Shown here one piece after another: positions 17,213 through 24,769 of a DNA stretch of 49,621 nucleotides. The notes under the pieces were generated by a model. The model was not told the DNA's origin, did not search any database, and saw nothing but the letters and a program-made list of their open reading frames with translations. The DNA is from an uncultured Clostridium sp. (GTDB taxonomy: Bacteria; Bacillota; Clostridia; Lachnospirales; Lachnospiraceae), in the NCBI GenBank assembly GCA_947575275.1, contig CANPMS010000012.1, positions 1 to 49,621 of the forward strand, in the 5' to 3' direction. Position 1 is the first letter of the stretch, and each line of letters begins with the position of its first letter. The translations under genes and the position numbers were made by a program.

Positions 17213-17572
17213 TTATTTTTTCATTTTCGGCTTAAATACCAGAGCTCCCAGATAGCCAAATACCAGAGCGGCACAAATTCCCGCAGAACTTGCAGTCAGA
17301 CCGCCCTTAAAGATTCCCAGAAAGCCTTCCTCACCTATGGCTTTTTCAACGCCCTTCCAAAGTGTATTTCCAAATCCCAAAAGCGGCACTCCGGCTCCTG
17401 CGCCAGCCCACTTGGCAAAAGGCTCATAAATCCCCAGACAGCCCAGCACCGTTCCTGAAACCACTAAAAGCACCATAACCCTGCCCGGCATCAACTTCGT
17501 CTTGTCCAGAAGAATCTGCGCCAGAGCACAGATTACACCACCAACTAAAAATGCTTTTACAAGCTCCATCAT
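17213..17572 (-). CDS. spoVAE: Stage V sporulation protein AE
   Basis: A small membrane protein of the SpoVA channel complex, which moves calcium-dipicolinate into the forespore and out at germination. It is 119 aa with four hydrophobic segments. MELVKAFLVGGVICALAQILLD and the GAGAGVPLLGFGNTL block are family features. It is similar in pattern to spoVAC at 18629, as these two genes are related. The start overlaps the spoVAD stop as TGATG, implying coupling, and GGAGGTG lies 9 nt upstream. It is last in the sporulation run, with no clear terminator on this strand. Confidence 0.92.
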   Translation of the reverse strand: MMELVKAFLVGGVICALAQILLDKTKLMPGRVMVLLVVSGTVLGCLGIYEPFAKWAGAGAGVPLLGFGNTLWKGVEKAIGEEGFLGIFKGGLTASSAGICAALVFGYLGALVFKPKMKK

Positions 17573-18606
17573 CACTTATCACCTCCAGACCGTTCCAGTA
17601 CCACCGCATGGGCGATACCAGGAATGCTCTGTCCCTCATTGTAGCTGACTGTGGAAAGCAGCGCCCCTGTGGGTATAAACAGAACCCGGTTCCACTCTCC
17701 CGAAAGCATTTTCGGAAGAATATGGGCACACAGCGTCACTGCCGCGCAGCCGCATCCGCTTCCTCCTGAGTGGGTATCCTGCCTGCCGTTATCATAGATT
17801 TCCAGACCGCAGTCCATGTGGCGTTCCGCCAAATCATGACCGCTGTTCTTCATAAAATCTAAAAGCGCTTTTTGTCCCACAACTCCCAAATCACCTGTAA
17901 TGATTTTGTCATACCAGGTCTCGTCCACTTCCAAATCCTTAAAATTCTGCATAATGGTATCCCACGCTGCAGGCGCCATTGCCGCACCCATATTCATAGA
18001 ATCCTTTGTTCCCAGATCAACCATCTTTCCCGTGGTAACTCCTGCAATCCGTACTGCGGGGCTTTTGTCCCCCGCCTTCCACTTTGAGGACAGCACCACT
18101 GCACCGCAGCCCGTCACTGTCCAGGTCGCGCTCTGAGGACGCTGGTTTCCATATCCAAGAGGGAATCGAAACTGTTTTTCTGCCGTGGCATAATGGCTGG
18201 AAGCCATCGCCAACACCTTGTCCGCATATCCTGCAGAAACACACATAGCTCCAAGGCTCAGTGCTTCACCCATGGTAGAACAGGCGCCATATAATCCAAA
18301 AAGCGGGATTTCCAAGTCCACAGTTCCGAACGATGTGGCAATCAACTGACCTAATAAATCGCCGGCAAACAGATACCGCACATCTTTCCGGTGAATATCT
18401 CCCTTTTCCAGCGCTAAATCTGCCGCCTGTTTCTGCATTGCTGACTCTGCCTGCTCCCAGTTATCTGCGCCAAACATGGGATCCTGCTCAATCACATCGA
18501 TTCCTTGCCCTAACGGTCCTTCTCCCTCCTTTTTGCCGGCAACACACGCGTTCGACAAAATGTATACTGAGTGCTCAAACAGCAAACTTGACTTGCCTTT
18601 TTGCAT
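17572..18606 (-). CDS. spoVAD: Stage V sporulation protein AD
   Basis: The soluble, thiolase-fold subunit of the SpoVA complex; in Bacillus it binds dipicolinic acid. It is 344 aa, normal length. LFGLYGACSTMGEALSLGAM corresponds to the thiolase active-site region, and DTHSGGSGCGCAAVTL is a conserved C-terminal block. RPQSATWTVTGCGAVVL is also typical. An AGGAGG site precedes the ATG at 18604-18606. It sits between spoVAC and spoVAE, the standard order. Confidence 0.95.
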   Translation of the reverse strand: MQKGKSSLLFEHSVYILSNACVAGKKEGEGPLGQGIDVIEQDPMFGADNWEQAESAMQKQAADLALEKGDIHRKDVRYLFAGDLLGQLIATSFGTVDLEIPLFGLYGACSTMGEALSLGAMCVSAGYADKVLAMASSHYATAEKQFRFPLGYGNQRPQSATWTVTGCGAVVLSSKWKAGDKSPAVRIAGVTTGKMVDLGTKDSMNMGAAMAPAAWDTIMQNFKDLEVDETWYDKIITGDLGVVGQKALLDFMKNSGHDLAERHMDCGLEIYDNGRQDTHSGGSGCGCAAVTLCAHILPKMLSGEWNRVLFIPTGALLSTVSYNEGQSIPGIAHAVVLERSGGDK

Positions 18607-18628
18607 GTTATATTCCTCCTTTTGTCCC

Positions 18629-19078
18629 TTAAAGAATCTTCTGAAGCATCCATACCACTGCCCCCAGCACCCAACTGCTCAGAACTCCAAATAAAATTAC
18701 CGGTCCCGCAATGGTGAAAATCTTACATCCAATCCCGAATACATGCCCCTCTGCTTTATATTCCACAGCCGGAGCTACAACAGAATTGGCGAACCCGGTA
18801 ATCGGCACCAGTGCACCTGCCCCACCCCACTTAACAATGCAGGGATAGATATTAAGACCAGTCAATATGATGCTCAACAAAATCAACTCTATAAGCATCC
18901 AGGTCTGAGCTGTCTCCTGCTCCAATCCCCAGAATTTCATCATTCCCATAGTCAGAAGTTGTCCCAGACAGCAGATCACACCACCTGTAAAAAAAGCGCG
19001 TATCATATCAACTCCAAGAGAATTCGTGGGTGTAATCTGTTTCACATACTCATCATATGCCTTTTTATTTAACTCCAT
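18629..19078 (-). CDS. spoVAC: Stage V sporulation protein AC
   Basis: A membrane subunit of the SpoVA complex, described in Bacillus as a mechanosensitive channel. It is 149 aa. The opening KKAYDEYVKQITPTNSLG and the block CIVKWGGAGALVPITGFANSV are diagnostic, with about four membrane helices. The ATG at 19076-19078 has AAAGGAG 10 nt upstream; the open frame continues to 19126 into the intergenic gap and is rejected. Confidence 0.94.
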   Translation of the reverse strand: MELNKKAYDEYVKQITPTNSLGVDMIRAFFTGGVICCLGQLLTMGMMKFWGLEQETAQTWMLIELILLSIILTGLNIYPCIVKWGGAGALVPITGFANSVVAPAVEYKAEGHVFGIGCKIFTIAGPVILFGVLSSWVLGAVVWMLQKIL

Positions 19079-19100
19079 TTTAACATTTCTCCTTTCGTTC

Positions 19101-19586
19101 TCAGCTGCTTCCCATACTGCGGGCAAAGTAAATCAACGCCCCTGTGAGCTTTCCCGCAGCAATCGCAAGAATTACATACTGAATCCCCACAGTCAGATGG
19201 ATCCGGCGATTGATAATAGGAACCGTTTTTAACGTCTCCGCAAGCGACATTACAAGGCATCCCACAAAAATTCCAACTGCCAGCCCAAACACACCCAAAA
19301 ACAGATTCCCCCCAAACAAGATAGGGAACTCGTAAATATCATAAATATTTCCCAGCATACCACCAATAATAATTACCATATCATAGAGAAAGATATGCTT
19401 TTTCGTACCTGTTTTGCCAATCAGCCTGGGAAACACGCCGATGATGGCAAGGAAAGCAAAAACCCCTGCCGCAATAATACCTCCGGCGCTTACGCCAACG
19501 AAAATTAAGGCAAGCTGCTGCCATAGCTTCCCGGGTACGATACCTGCACAGAGTAGAAAATTATCTGCTGCTATACTACTGAACAT
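19101..19586 (-). CDS. spoVAB: Stage V sporulation protein AB
   Basis: A membrane protein of the spoVA operon, 161 aa with about four to five helices. FLAIIGVFPRLIGKTGT and FVGCLVMSLAETLKTVPIINRR match the SpoVAB pattern. The ATG at 19584-19586 overlaps the end of spoVAA by 11 nt, with AGGAGG within spoVAA's last codons. Bacillus SpoVAB is somewhat shorter; here an extra N-terminal stretch of about 20 residues is present. Confidence 0.88.
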   Translation of the reverse strand: MFSSIAADNFLLCAGIVPGKLWQQLALIFVGVSAGGIIAAGVFAFLAIIGVFPRLIGKTGTKKHIFLYDMVIIIGGMLGNIYDIYEFPILFGGNLFLGVFGLAVGIFVGCLVMSLAETLKTVPIINRRIHLTVGIQYVILAIAAGKLTGALIYFARSMGSS

Positions 19587-20208
19587 CGACCTCCTGCTCC
19601 TTCCGTCCTTCATTCTGAATCAGTGTCTTGCTCACATTATCCTCATAAAGCCGCATTTCCACCTCCAAAGGCGTCGGGTCTGTTGTCAGCTTCCACTTTG
19701 CAAAATGATTGAAGAACAGGATAATGCCCACTGCCAGCCCCACCGAGTAGGACATCTCCAGAATGGTAAATCCCGATGACTCCGTTCCGGTAATCAACCG
19801 GTACACTTCTCCAAAAACATCCATCACACTAACATCGTTGTTGAAGGTCATAATGGCGAATGCGGCGCCGCAGAAGCAGACAATACACACAAAGATGGTT
19901 TTTGCCCACTGCCATAACACCATCGGAGGCTTTGGAGGCATGTAATTGATAATATACTCCACCTTGCCCACATTGTTGACTTGGATCGAGGAATCAATCG
20001 CCTCCAGCTTGCGGATTACATCAAGCGCACTTTCCACGTATTTCTTGCCTTTCTTATCACGGATTGTTTTTACTTTCATAGCATTGCACTTGCTCTGAAT
20101 TACCTTATCACTGCAATAGACGCTTGCCACGTCCTTTAGCAAAACATCCTTCTTCTGCACCTCCGTAATCTCCTGGAGATTCAGATAGACGGTTTTCGTT
20201 GCGCTCAT
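19576..20208 (-). CDS. spoVAA: Stage V sporulation protein AA
   Basis: The first classical gene of the spoVA operon. It is 210 aa: an N-terminal cytoplasmic domain (MSATKTVYLNLQEITEVQ onward, about 95 residues), then two membrane helices around residues 100-120 and 150-170. The YINYMPPKPPMVLWQWAKT junction is typical of the family. GGAGGTGAAGG precedes the ATG. The ATG overlaps the stop of the 51-residue ORF as ATGA, so the two are probably translated together. Confidence 0.9.
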   Translation of the reverse strand: MSATKTVYLNLQEITEVQKKDVLLKDVASVYCSDKVIQSKCNAMKVKTIRDKKGKKYVESALDVIRKLEAIDSSIQVNNVGKVEYIINYMPPKPPMVLWQWAKTIFVCIVCFCGAAFAIMTFNNDVSVMDVFGEVYRLITGTESSGFTILEMSYSVGLAVGIILFFNHFAKWKLTTDPTPLEVEMRLYEDNVSKTLIQNEGRKEQEVDVQ

Positions 20209-20360
20209 ACCTTCACCTCCACCGTTACATGCCTCACAAGAGTCCCCTCCTGCGTGACACGGCGGGATCCTCCTCTAAAGGTAAGCCACGTTACTGCGGC
20301 TGCCACCGCCAGACAGACAATTAAAAGCATCACTCCTACCTTAGACTTGAAAAAATCCAT
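20205..20360 (-). CDS. 51-residue single-helix membrane protein coupled to spoVAA
   Basis: The frame starts MDFFKSKVGVMLLIVCLAVA and ends LVRHVTVEVKV. Residues 8-26 form one membrane helix, followed by a basic segment (RGGSRRVTQ). Its TGA overlaps the spoVAA ATG by four bases (ATGA), the classic coupling arrangement, and a GGGAAG-type site lies about 10 nt before its own ATG. It fills the gap between sigF and spoVAA exactly and has the same strand and spacing as its neighbours. I know no counterpart in the Bacillus operon. A small accessory protein of the SpoVA channel is a reasonable guess but is inference. Confidence 0.65.
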   Translation of the reverse strand: MDFFKSKVGVMLLIVCLAVAAAVTWLTFRGGSRRVTQEGTLVRHVTVEVKV

Positions 20361-20415
20361 ATCTCTCACTTCCCTTTCTGCCTGTATTCCAGGAATATGG
20401 GATTAGTATGAGAGA

Positions 20416-21132
20416 TTATGGACTTAAATATTCCCGCATTCGCCGCAGAATCTTTTTTTCAAGCCTCGATACCTGAACCTGAGAAATTTCAAGATCCGCG
20501 GCAATCTGGCTTTGTGTTTGATTTTCAAAATAACGACGTATAATAATATCACGCTCTTTGTCAGAAAGCTGCTCTAAAAGCTGTTTTAACACCATGCGGT
20601 TCATAAGCTGTTCCTGTTCCTCCCGCTCATCACACAGCTTGTCCATCAGGCACATTCCCTGCTCTTCGCTTCCCACGGTTTTATAGAGAGATTCTACCTC
20701 TGCCCCTGCCTCAAGAGAGGCAGCTATCTCCTCACGGCTGACTCCAATCTGAGCGGATAATTCCTCAAGGCTCGGTTCCCTTCCCAGCTCTCCTGTCAGC
20801 TTTTCCCTGGTGCTGCGCACTCTAAACCCCAGCTCCTTAACCGAACGGCTCACTTTCAGCATACCGTCATCCCGCAAAAACCGCTTAATCTCCCCTGTAA
20901 TCATGGGCACTGCATATGTGGAGAACTTCACCTCATATTCCAGATTAAACTTATCAATCGCCTTTAAAAGCCCTACACACCCAATCTGGAATAAATCCTC
21001 CAAGTCATACCCCCGCCCGCCAAAATGGCGCACGATACTCCAGACCAGTCCCACATTATTCATCACCAGCGCGTCCCGCGCCGTCCGGTCTCCCTGGTGA
21101 GCCAGTCGGATTAAACTTACCATATCCTCCAT
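20416..21132 (-). CDS. sigF: Sporulation sigma factor SigF
   Basis: The first forespore-specific sigma factor. It is 238 aa. Region 2 shows DLEDLFQIGCVGLLKAIDKF and EVKFSTYAVPMITGEIKRFLRDD; region 4 shows SDKERDIIIRRYFENQTQSQIAADLEISQVQVSRLEKK. The ATG at 21130-21132 has AGGTGA 5 nt upstream. A GTG at 21139-21141 overlapping the spoIIAB stop (GTGA) is an alternative. It follows spoIIAB directly, as in all endospore formers, and its product is held inactive by SpoIIAB. The downstream spoVA genes are a known SigF/SigG target in Bacillus. Confidence 0.96.
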   Translation of the reverse strand: MEDMVSLIRLAHQGDRTARDALVMNNVGLVWSIVRHFGGRGYDLEDLFQIGCVGLLKAIDKFNLEYEVKFSTYAVPMITGEIKRFLRDDGMLKVSRSVKELGFRVRSTREKLTGELGREPSLEELSAQIGVSREEIAASLEAGAEVESLYKTVGSEEQGMCLMDKLCDEREEQEQLMNRMVLKQLLEQLSDKERDIIIRRYFENQTQSQIAADLEISQVQVSRLEKKILRRMREYLSP

Positions 21133-21137
21133 ATTTC

Positions 21138-21554
21138 TCACCTGCCGACCTGCTTTTTCATAACCACCAGCGTTCCCTTTCCCGGCTCGGACTCCACGCT
21201 CACCTGATCCATAAATGCTTCCATAAAGGAAAATCCCATACCGGACCGCTCACCAGTTGTATCGGTGGTATACATAGGCTGCATTGCCCGCGCCACATCG
21301 CGGATACCCACTCCGGTATCACGCACCCGCACAGTCAGCTCCCTTCCCTCTGTCTCTACCTCCACAAAAATCGTTCCCTGTCCTCCTCCATACCCATGGA
21401 TTTCCGCATTGGTGACAGCTTCAGAGACGGCTGTTTTCACATCTTCTACCTCCCCCAGGGTCGGATCCAGACGACTCATAAACACTGCCACAACCACCCT
21501 TGCAAACTCCTCATTCTTTGATAAACTTTCCAGCTCCATTTTAAAATGTTCCAT
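21138..21554 (-). CDS. spoIIAB: Anti-sigma-F factor / serine kinase SpoIIAB
   Basis: A GHKL-fold kinase of 138 aa that binds SigF and phosphorylates SpoIIAA. The N box SEAVTNAEIHGYGGG (about residues 44-58), the G1 box RVRDTGVGI and the G2 region ERSGMGFSFMEAF are all intact. AGGAGG lies 8 nt before the ATG. It is the middle gene of the spoIIA trio. Confidence 0.96.
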   Translation of the reverse strand: MEHFKMELESLSKNEEFARVVVAVFMSRLDPTLGEVEDVKTAVSEAVTNAEIHGYGGGQGTIFVEVETEGRELTVRVRDTGVGIRDVARAMQPMYTTDTTGERSGMGFSFMEAFMDQVSVESEPGKGTLVVMKKQVGR

Positions 21555-21575
21555 AATCTTATCCTCCTGCTTTTC

Positions 21576-21917
21576 TCAACCTGTAATTGCTGCTTCCTTT
21601 GAGTCAAAATGCTCCATCAGCTTCCAGATTCCCCCGATTGTCAGTACACGTCCCACCTGTGCGCTGGCGCCGTACAGGGTTACACGCCCGCCGCTGCGCG
21701 CCATCTGCTTATATCGGTTTAATAAAATTCCAATCCCAGAGGAATCCATAAACTCTGTTCGTGAAAAATCAAACACCACTTTGTTTATGTAGTTTTCTGC
21801 CATCAGAAGATCCGTTTCATATTTTAAATTCCTGCAGTTGTGATGATCCAGCTCCTTTGGCAGATGGATAACCAGTACCTTTCCCCTTGCCTCATAGGTG
21901 AATGTTTGTTTCGCCAT
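21576..21917 (-). CDS. spoIIAA: Anti-anti-sigma factor SpoIIAA
   Basis: A STAS-domain protein of 113 aa that releases SigF from SpoIIAB when unphosphorylated. TEFMDSSGIGILLNRYK holds the phosphorylated Ser (one of Ser59/Ser60). The ATG at 21915-21917 (MAKQTFTYEARGK) follows an AAAGGGGAAG site; the open frame to 21953 runs into the repeat remnant and is rejected. I could not see a convincing SigH promoter in the short gap before the upstream terminator. Confidence 0.94.
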   Translation of the reverse strand: MAKQTFTYEARGKVLVIHLPKELDHHNCRNLKYETDLLMAENYINKVVFDFSRTEFMDSSGIGILLNRYKQMARSGGRVTLYGASAQVGRVLTIGGIWKLMEHFDSKEAAITG

Positions 21918-21950
21918 ACAATCTTCCCCTTTCCCTTTTCCCTGCCGCAT

Positions 21951-21977
21951 CACAGGACGAAATTTCCTAAAAACTAA
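21951..21977. repeat. Decayed copy R4 of the dispersed repeat
   Basis: Matches only the 3' edge of R1/R2: ACAGGACGAAATTTCCTA followed by AAACTAAA, against ATAGGACGCAATTTCCTACAAAGTAAA in R2 (shown as two shorter blocks). It abuts a terminator, as do other copies. Confidence 0.5.
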
Positions 21978-22015
21978 AAAGACACGGCAGATTTTTTATT
22001 TTCTGTCGTGTCTTT
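21978..22015 (-). terminator. Terminator of the valS-folC-TPR transcript
   Basis: A perfect 14-bp stem (21978-21991 with 22002-22015), followed on the minus strand by TTTTTAGTTTTT. Confidence 0.8.
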
Positions 22016-22042
22016 CTTATCATTTATCATTTGCCGTATGTC

Positions 22043-23350
22043 TTAATACCCCCGCTCGATTTTTGCATCCTCCGCATAATCAGAGTCGTGGTAATTCATA
22101 ATAACATCTCCAAAAAACCGGTTGGCCGTATCCTCATCTCCCGATGCTTTATATGCCATACCCAGCTTATAAATAACCTCCGGGTTGTCTGAACGGATTT
22201 GCAGGCTCTTTTGATAAAGGTCGATCGCCTGCACCGCGCCTTCTCTCCGGTTCATCGCCTCGTCACCCATAACCATCAAAATCTCGTACCCATTCTGCGC
22301 CATATCCCCATGAATCCATTCCACCGTGGCATTTAAGACCCCATCCTCCAGCACTGCCATATCCGTTGTTACATAAAGCAAAGCAGCCGTGCGCATATCC
22401 TCATCCCGGTATGCCTGAAGAATCTTTACCAGATTCTGATACTGGCTTAAAACACCGCCGTTATCACTGACCAGGGCAGCCAGACTTGCCTCTGCAGACT
22501 CCTGGGCACCCCTGGCATCCTCAAGCTGACCGTTTAGCTGGTCAATCTCAATATTCCTCTGATTTAGCTGCTCAAGCTGCTCTCTCAGCTCCCGGTTATG
22601 CTTTCCATTCATGGCTTCCGTGCTGGCAGGCATTACCAGAAAGAAGATGACCATTGCCCCCAGCACCAGCCCCACAAGAATATTCAGCACTGACTGCCAT
22701 CCGGTGTTTTCCTTATAGCTGGGCGGCAGAATAATATCATCATCCTGCATCTGCCGATGGGAAAACGCATTTTTCAGCTTGCGCTTCTCCACTTCCGCCC
22801 GGCCTGTGTTCTTTTTTGCCAGCATCATATAACGCTGCGCCAGAGGGTTATACTTATCAATCTTCATCGCCTGGTACAGGCAGCGCCCCGCTTTAATATA
22901 ATCCTCCTGATGGACATAAAGCAGCGCCAGAAGCTGCTGCGCTTTTACATAGCTGGGAAACTCATCCAGCATGCGCATAAGCAGCAGCACCGCAAGATCC
23001 TCATTTTCATTCCGCGCATAAATCAACGCCTGATTATATTTTTTCGCCGCCTGATCCGCCACCTCAAGATAGCCCCTGGCATTACGAACTTTGTTCAAAT
23101 ATTCTTCTGCCAGATTATTTGTCTCCTGCAGGTTCATACTAATGACCCACTGGGTCAATGCTGCTCCCACCTCACCCAGCTCATTGTAAATCAGACCAAG
23201 TAAATTCCTTGCGTCAGTCTGGAACTTATCAAACCTCAGGCTTCTCTTAAGCTCTGCCACAGCCCCGGTCAAATCCCTCTCCTTTGCCTTTTCAAGCCCC
23301 AGGTTATAATAAGCGTTCGCAATCTGACGGTTTCTCTGTACTGTCTCCAT
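22043..23350 (-). CDS. Membrane-anchored TPR protein
   Basis: A 435-residue protein with three parts. Residues 1-200 are TPR-like helix pairs (ANAYYNLGLEKAKERDLTGA, DARNLLGLIYNELGEVGAAL, AQQLLALLYVHQEDYIKAG). One membrane helix lies near 228-246 (ILVGLVLGAMVIFFLVM). Residues 255-300 look coiled-coil (LREQLEQLNQRNIEIDQLNG), and further TPR-like pairs close the protein (IDLYQKSLQI, VIYKLGMAYKASGDED). It would display TPR scaffolds on both membrane faces. No named function is readable. It is last in the T-box operon with valS and folC, 12 nt after the 45-residue ORF. Confidence 0.8.
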   Translation of the reverse strand: METVQRNRQIANAYYNLGLEKAKERDLTGAVAELKRSLRFDKFQTDARNLLGLIYNELGEVGAALTQWVISMNLQETNNLAEEYLNKVRNARGYLEVADQAAKKYNQALIYARNENEDLAVLLLMRMLDEFPSYVKAQQLLALLYVHQEDYIKAGRCLYQAMKIDKYNPLAQRYMMLAKKNTGRAEVEKRKLKNAFSHRQMQDDDIILPPSYKENTGWQSVLNILVGLVLGAMVIFFLVMPASTEAMNGKHNRELREQLEQLNQRNIEIDQLNGQLEDARGAQESAEASLAALVSDNGGVLSQYQNLVKILQAYRDEDMRTAALLYVTTDMAVLEDGVLNATVEWIHGDMAQNGYEILMVMGDEAMNRREGAVQAIDLYQKSLQIRSDNPEVIYKLGMAYKASGDEDTANRFFGDVIMNYHDSDYAEDAKIERGY

Positions 23351-23362
23351 TGTGTACCTGCC

Positions 23363-23500
23363 TTACTCTACCTTACCTCTTAAAAGTTCCACCATCAGGT
23401 CTGTCATATCAGTTAAATCCTCTTTTCCGATGGCAGCCTCCACCTCTCCTACCTCCAGGCTCGGCTGAAAACGACTGATTTCCTCCTCAAAATCCAGCAT
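23363..23500 (-). CDS. 45-residue acidic ORF between folC and the TPR gene
   Basis: The frame reads MLDFEEEISRFQPSLEVGEV then EAAIGKEDLTDMTDLMVELL and RGKVE. GGAGAG lies 6 nt before the ATG (23498-23500), and the first 14 nt overlap the end of folC. Spacing to the TPR gene is 12 nt. The peptide is acidic, soluble and probably helical. Overlap on one side, tight spacing on the other and a good ribosome site support a real gene; I recognise no family. A binding partner of the TPR protein is one possibility. Confidence 0.6.
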   Translation of the reverse strand: MLDFEEEISRFQPSLEVGEVEAAIGKEDLTDMTDLMVELLRGKVE

Positions 23501-24761
23501 TGTAATCTCTCCTTCCATGATCAAACTCTTCTATAATCTCCCCAATCAGGTACAGGGAACCAACAATATAAAGTCTGTCCTTCTCATGTTTATCCACAAG
23601 CGCTGCTGTAAGCGCCTCCCGCACAGTCCTGAACTGCCGCACATTAGAACAGCCCGCCTTCCTGAACTGTTCTGCAAGAAGAGCCTCGTCCATCCCCCGC
23701 TCATTGTTTAAGTGTACCACAGTCACCCGGTCTATCGGAAGCCCTTCCGCCAGCAAGCGTATCATTTCGCTGTAATCCTTATCAGACACGGCGGCAAACA
23801 GAAGCTGAATCCGCCCCTGCACTCCGGCGCTGATGCGGTTTACCCCGCGGATGAATTCCCTGATTCCACCGGGATTGTGCGCTCCGTCCACCCAGATATT
23901 TGGCGCCAGCTCCTGCATTCTCCCCTTCCAGCATACGCCCGAGAGCGCTTTACGATAAATCTTATCGTTCATTCCGTCCAGGCTTAAGACCTCCAACGCC
24001 CGCACTGCAAGCGCTGCATTCATTGCCTGGTAGGGGGCTGCAAACTCCACCTGCCTGTAAGACTCCTTCTCGCTGACCGGATAGGCAGGAGCGGAGCATG
24101 TACGTGCCCTACGTGCAATTACCGCAGCCGCCTCAGGCTGGTTGCTGTCATAGACTACCGGTATACCCGGCTTGATAATGCCGGCTTTCTCTGCTGCAAT
24201 CTCAGGGATAGTCTCACCCAGATACTGTGTGTGATCCAGGCTGATAGAAGTGATAATACATATCTCCGGCTTTTCCACCACATTGGTAGTATCAAGCCGT
24301 CCTCCCAGCCCCGCCTCCAGAATCACAAAATCCGGCCTCAGCCTGCCAAACAAATCCATTGCCATCAAAAATGCAAACTCAAAGAACGTTGGATGACAGA
24401 AACCCCGGCATATCATCGTCTGTACCATATGGTAAATCCTGAGAAAGCATGCTTCAAACTCCGTCTCCTTTACCGGCTCTCCATCATACAGAAAGCGCTC
24501 CTTTACATCTGCCAGATGGGGGGATACGAATGTCCCCACATGATAGCCGGCGGCAGTGAGCATTGCTGTCAGATAGGCACACACGGAGCCCTTCCCATTG
24601 GTTCCTGCCACATGAATGATTTTAAAGAGCCGTTCCGGGTCACCCAGCTCTGACAGAAACTGCCGCACCTGCTCAATGGTATTTTTCTTTTTTGTCCAAA
24701 GTGGGATACCAAGAAGATACTCCCGCGCATATTTTTCCGTCATTTCAGTATATGCAGGCAT
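23487..24761 (-). CDS. folC: Folylpolyglutamate synthase / dihydrofolate synthase
   Basis: An ATP-dependent ligase of the Mur ligase family that adds glutamate to folates. It is 424 aa. The P-loop GTNGKGSVCAYL, FVSPHLADVKERF, EAGLGGRLDTTNV and the C-terminal DGAHNPGGI are all family hallmarks. The ATG at 24759-24761 lies 3 nt after GGGGG. A GTG at 24768-24770 overlaps the valS stop as TAGTG and is an alternative. It is coupled to valS, a neighbour pairing often seen in Firmicutes. Confidence 0.94.
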   Translation of the reverse strand: MPAYTEMTEKYAREYLLGIPLWTKKKNTIEQVRQFLSELGDPERLFKIIHVAGTNGKGSVCAYLTAMLTAAGYHVGTFVSPHLADVKERFLYDGEPVKETEFEACFLRIYHMVQTMICRGFCHPTFFEFAFLMAMDLFGRLRPDFVILEAGLGGRLDTTNVVEKPEICIITSISLDHTQYLGETIPEIAAEKAGIIKPGIPVVYDSNQPEAAAVIARRARTCSAPAYPVSEKESYRQVEFAAPYQAMNAALAVRALEVLSLDGMNDKIYRKALSGVCWKGRMQELAPNIWVDGAHNPGGIREFIRGVNRISAGVQGRIQLLFAAVSDKDYSEMIRLLAEGLPIDRVTVVHLNNERGMDEALLAEQFRKAGCSNVRQFRTVREALTAALVDKHEKDRLYIVGSLYLIGEIIEEFDHGRRDYNAGF

Positions 24762-24769
24762 GTCCCCCA

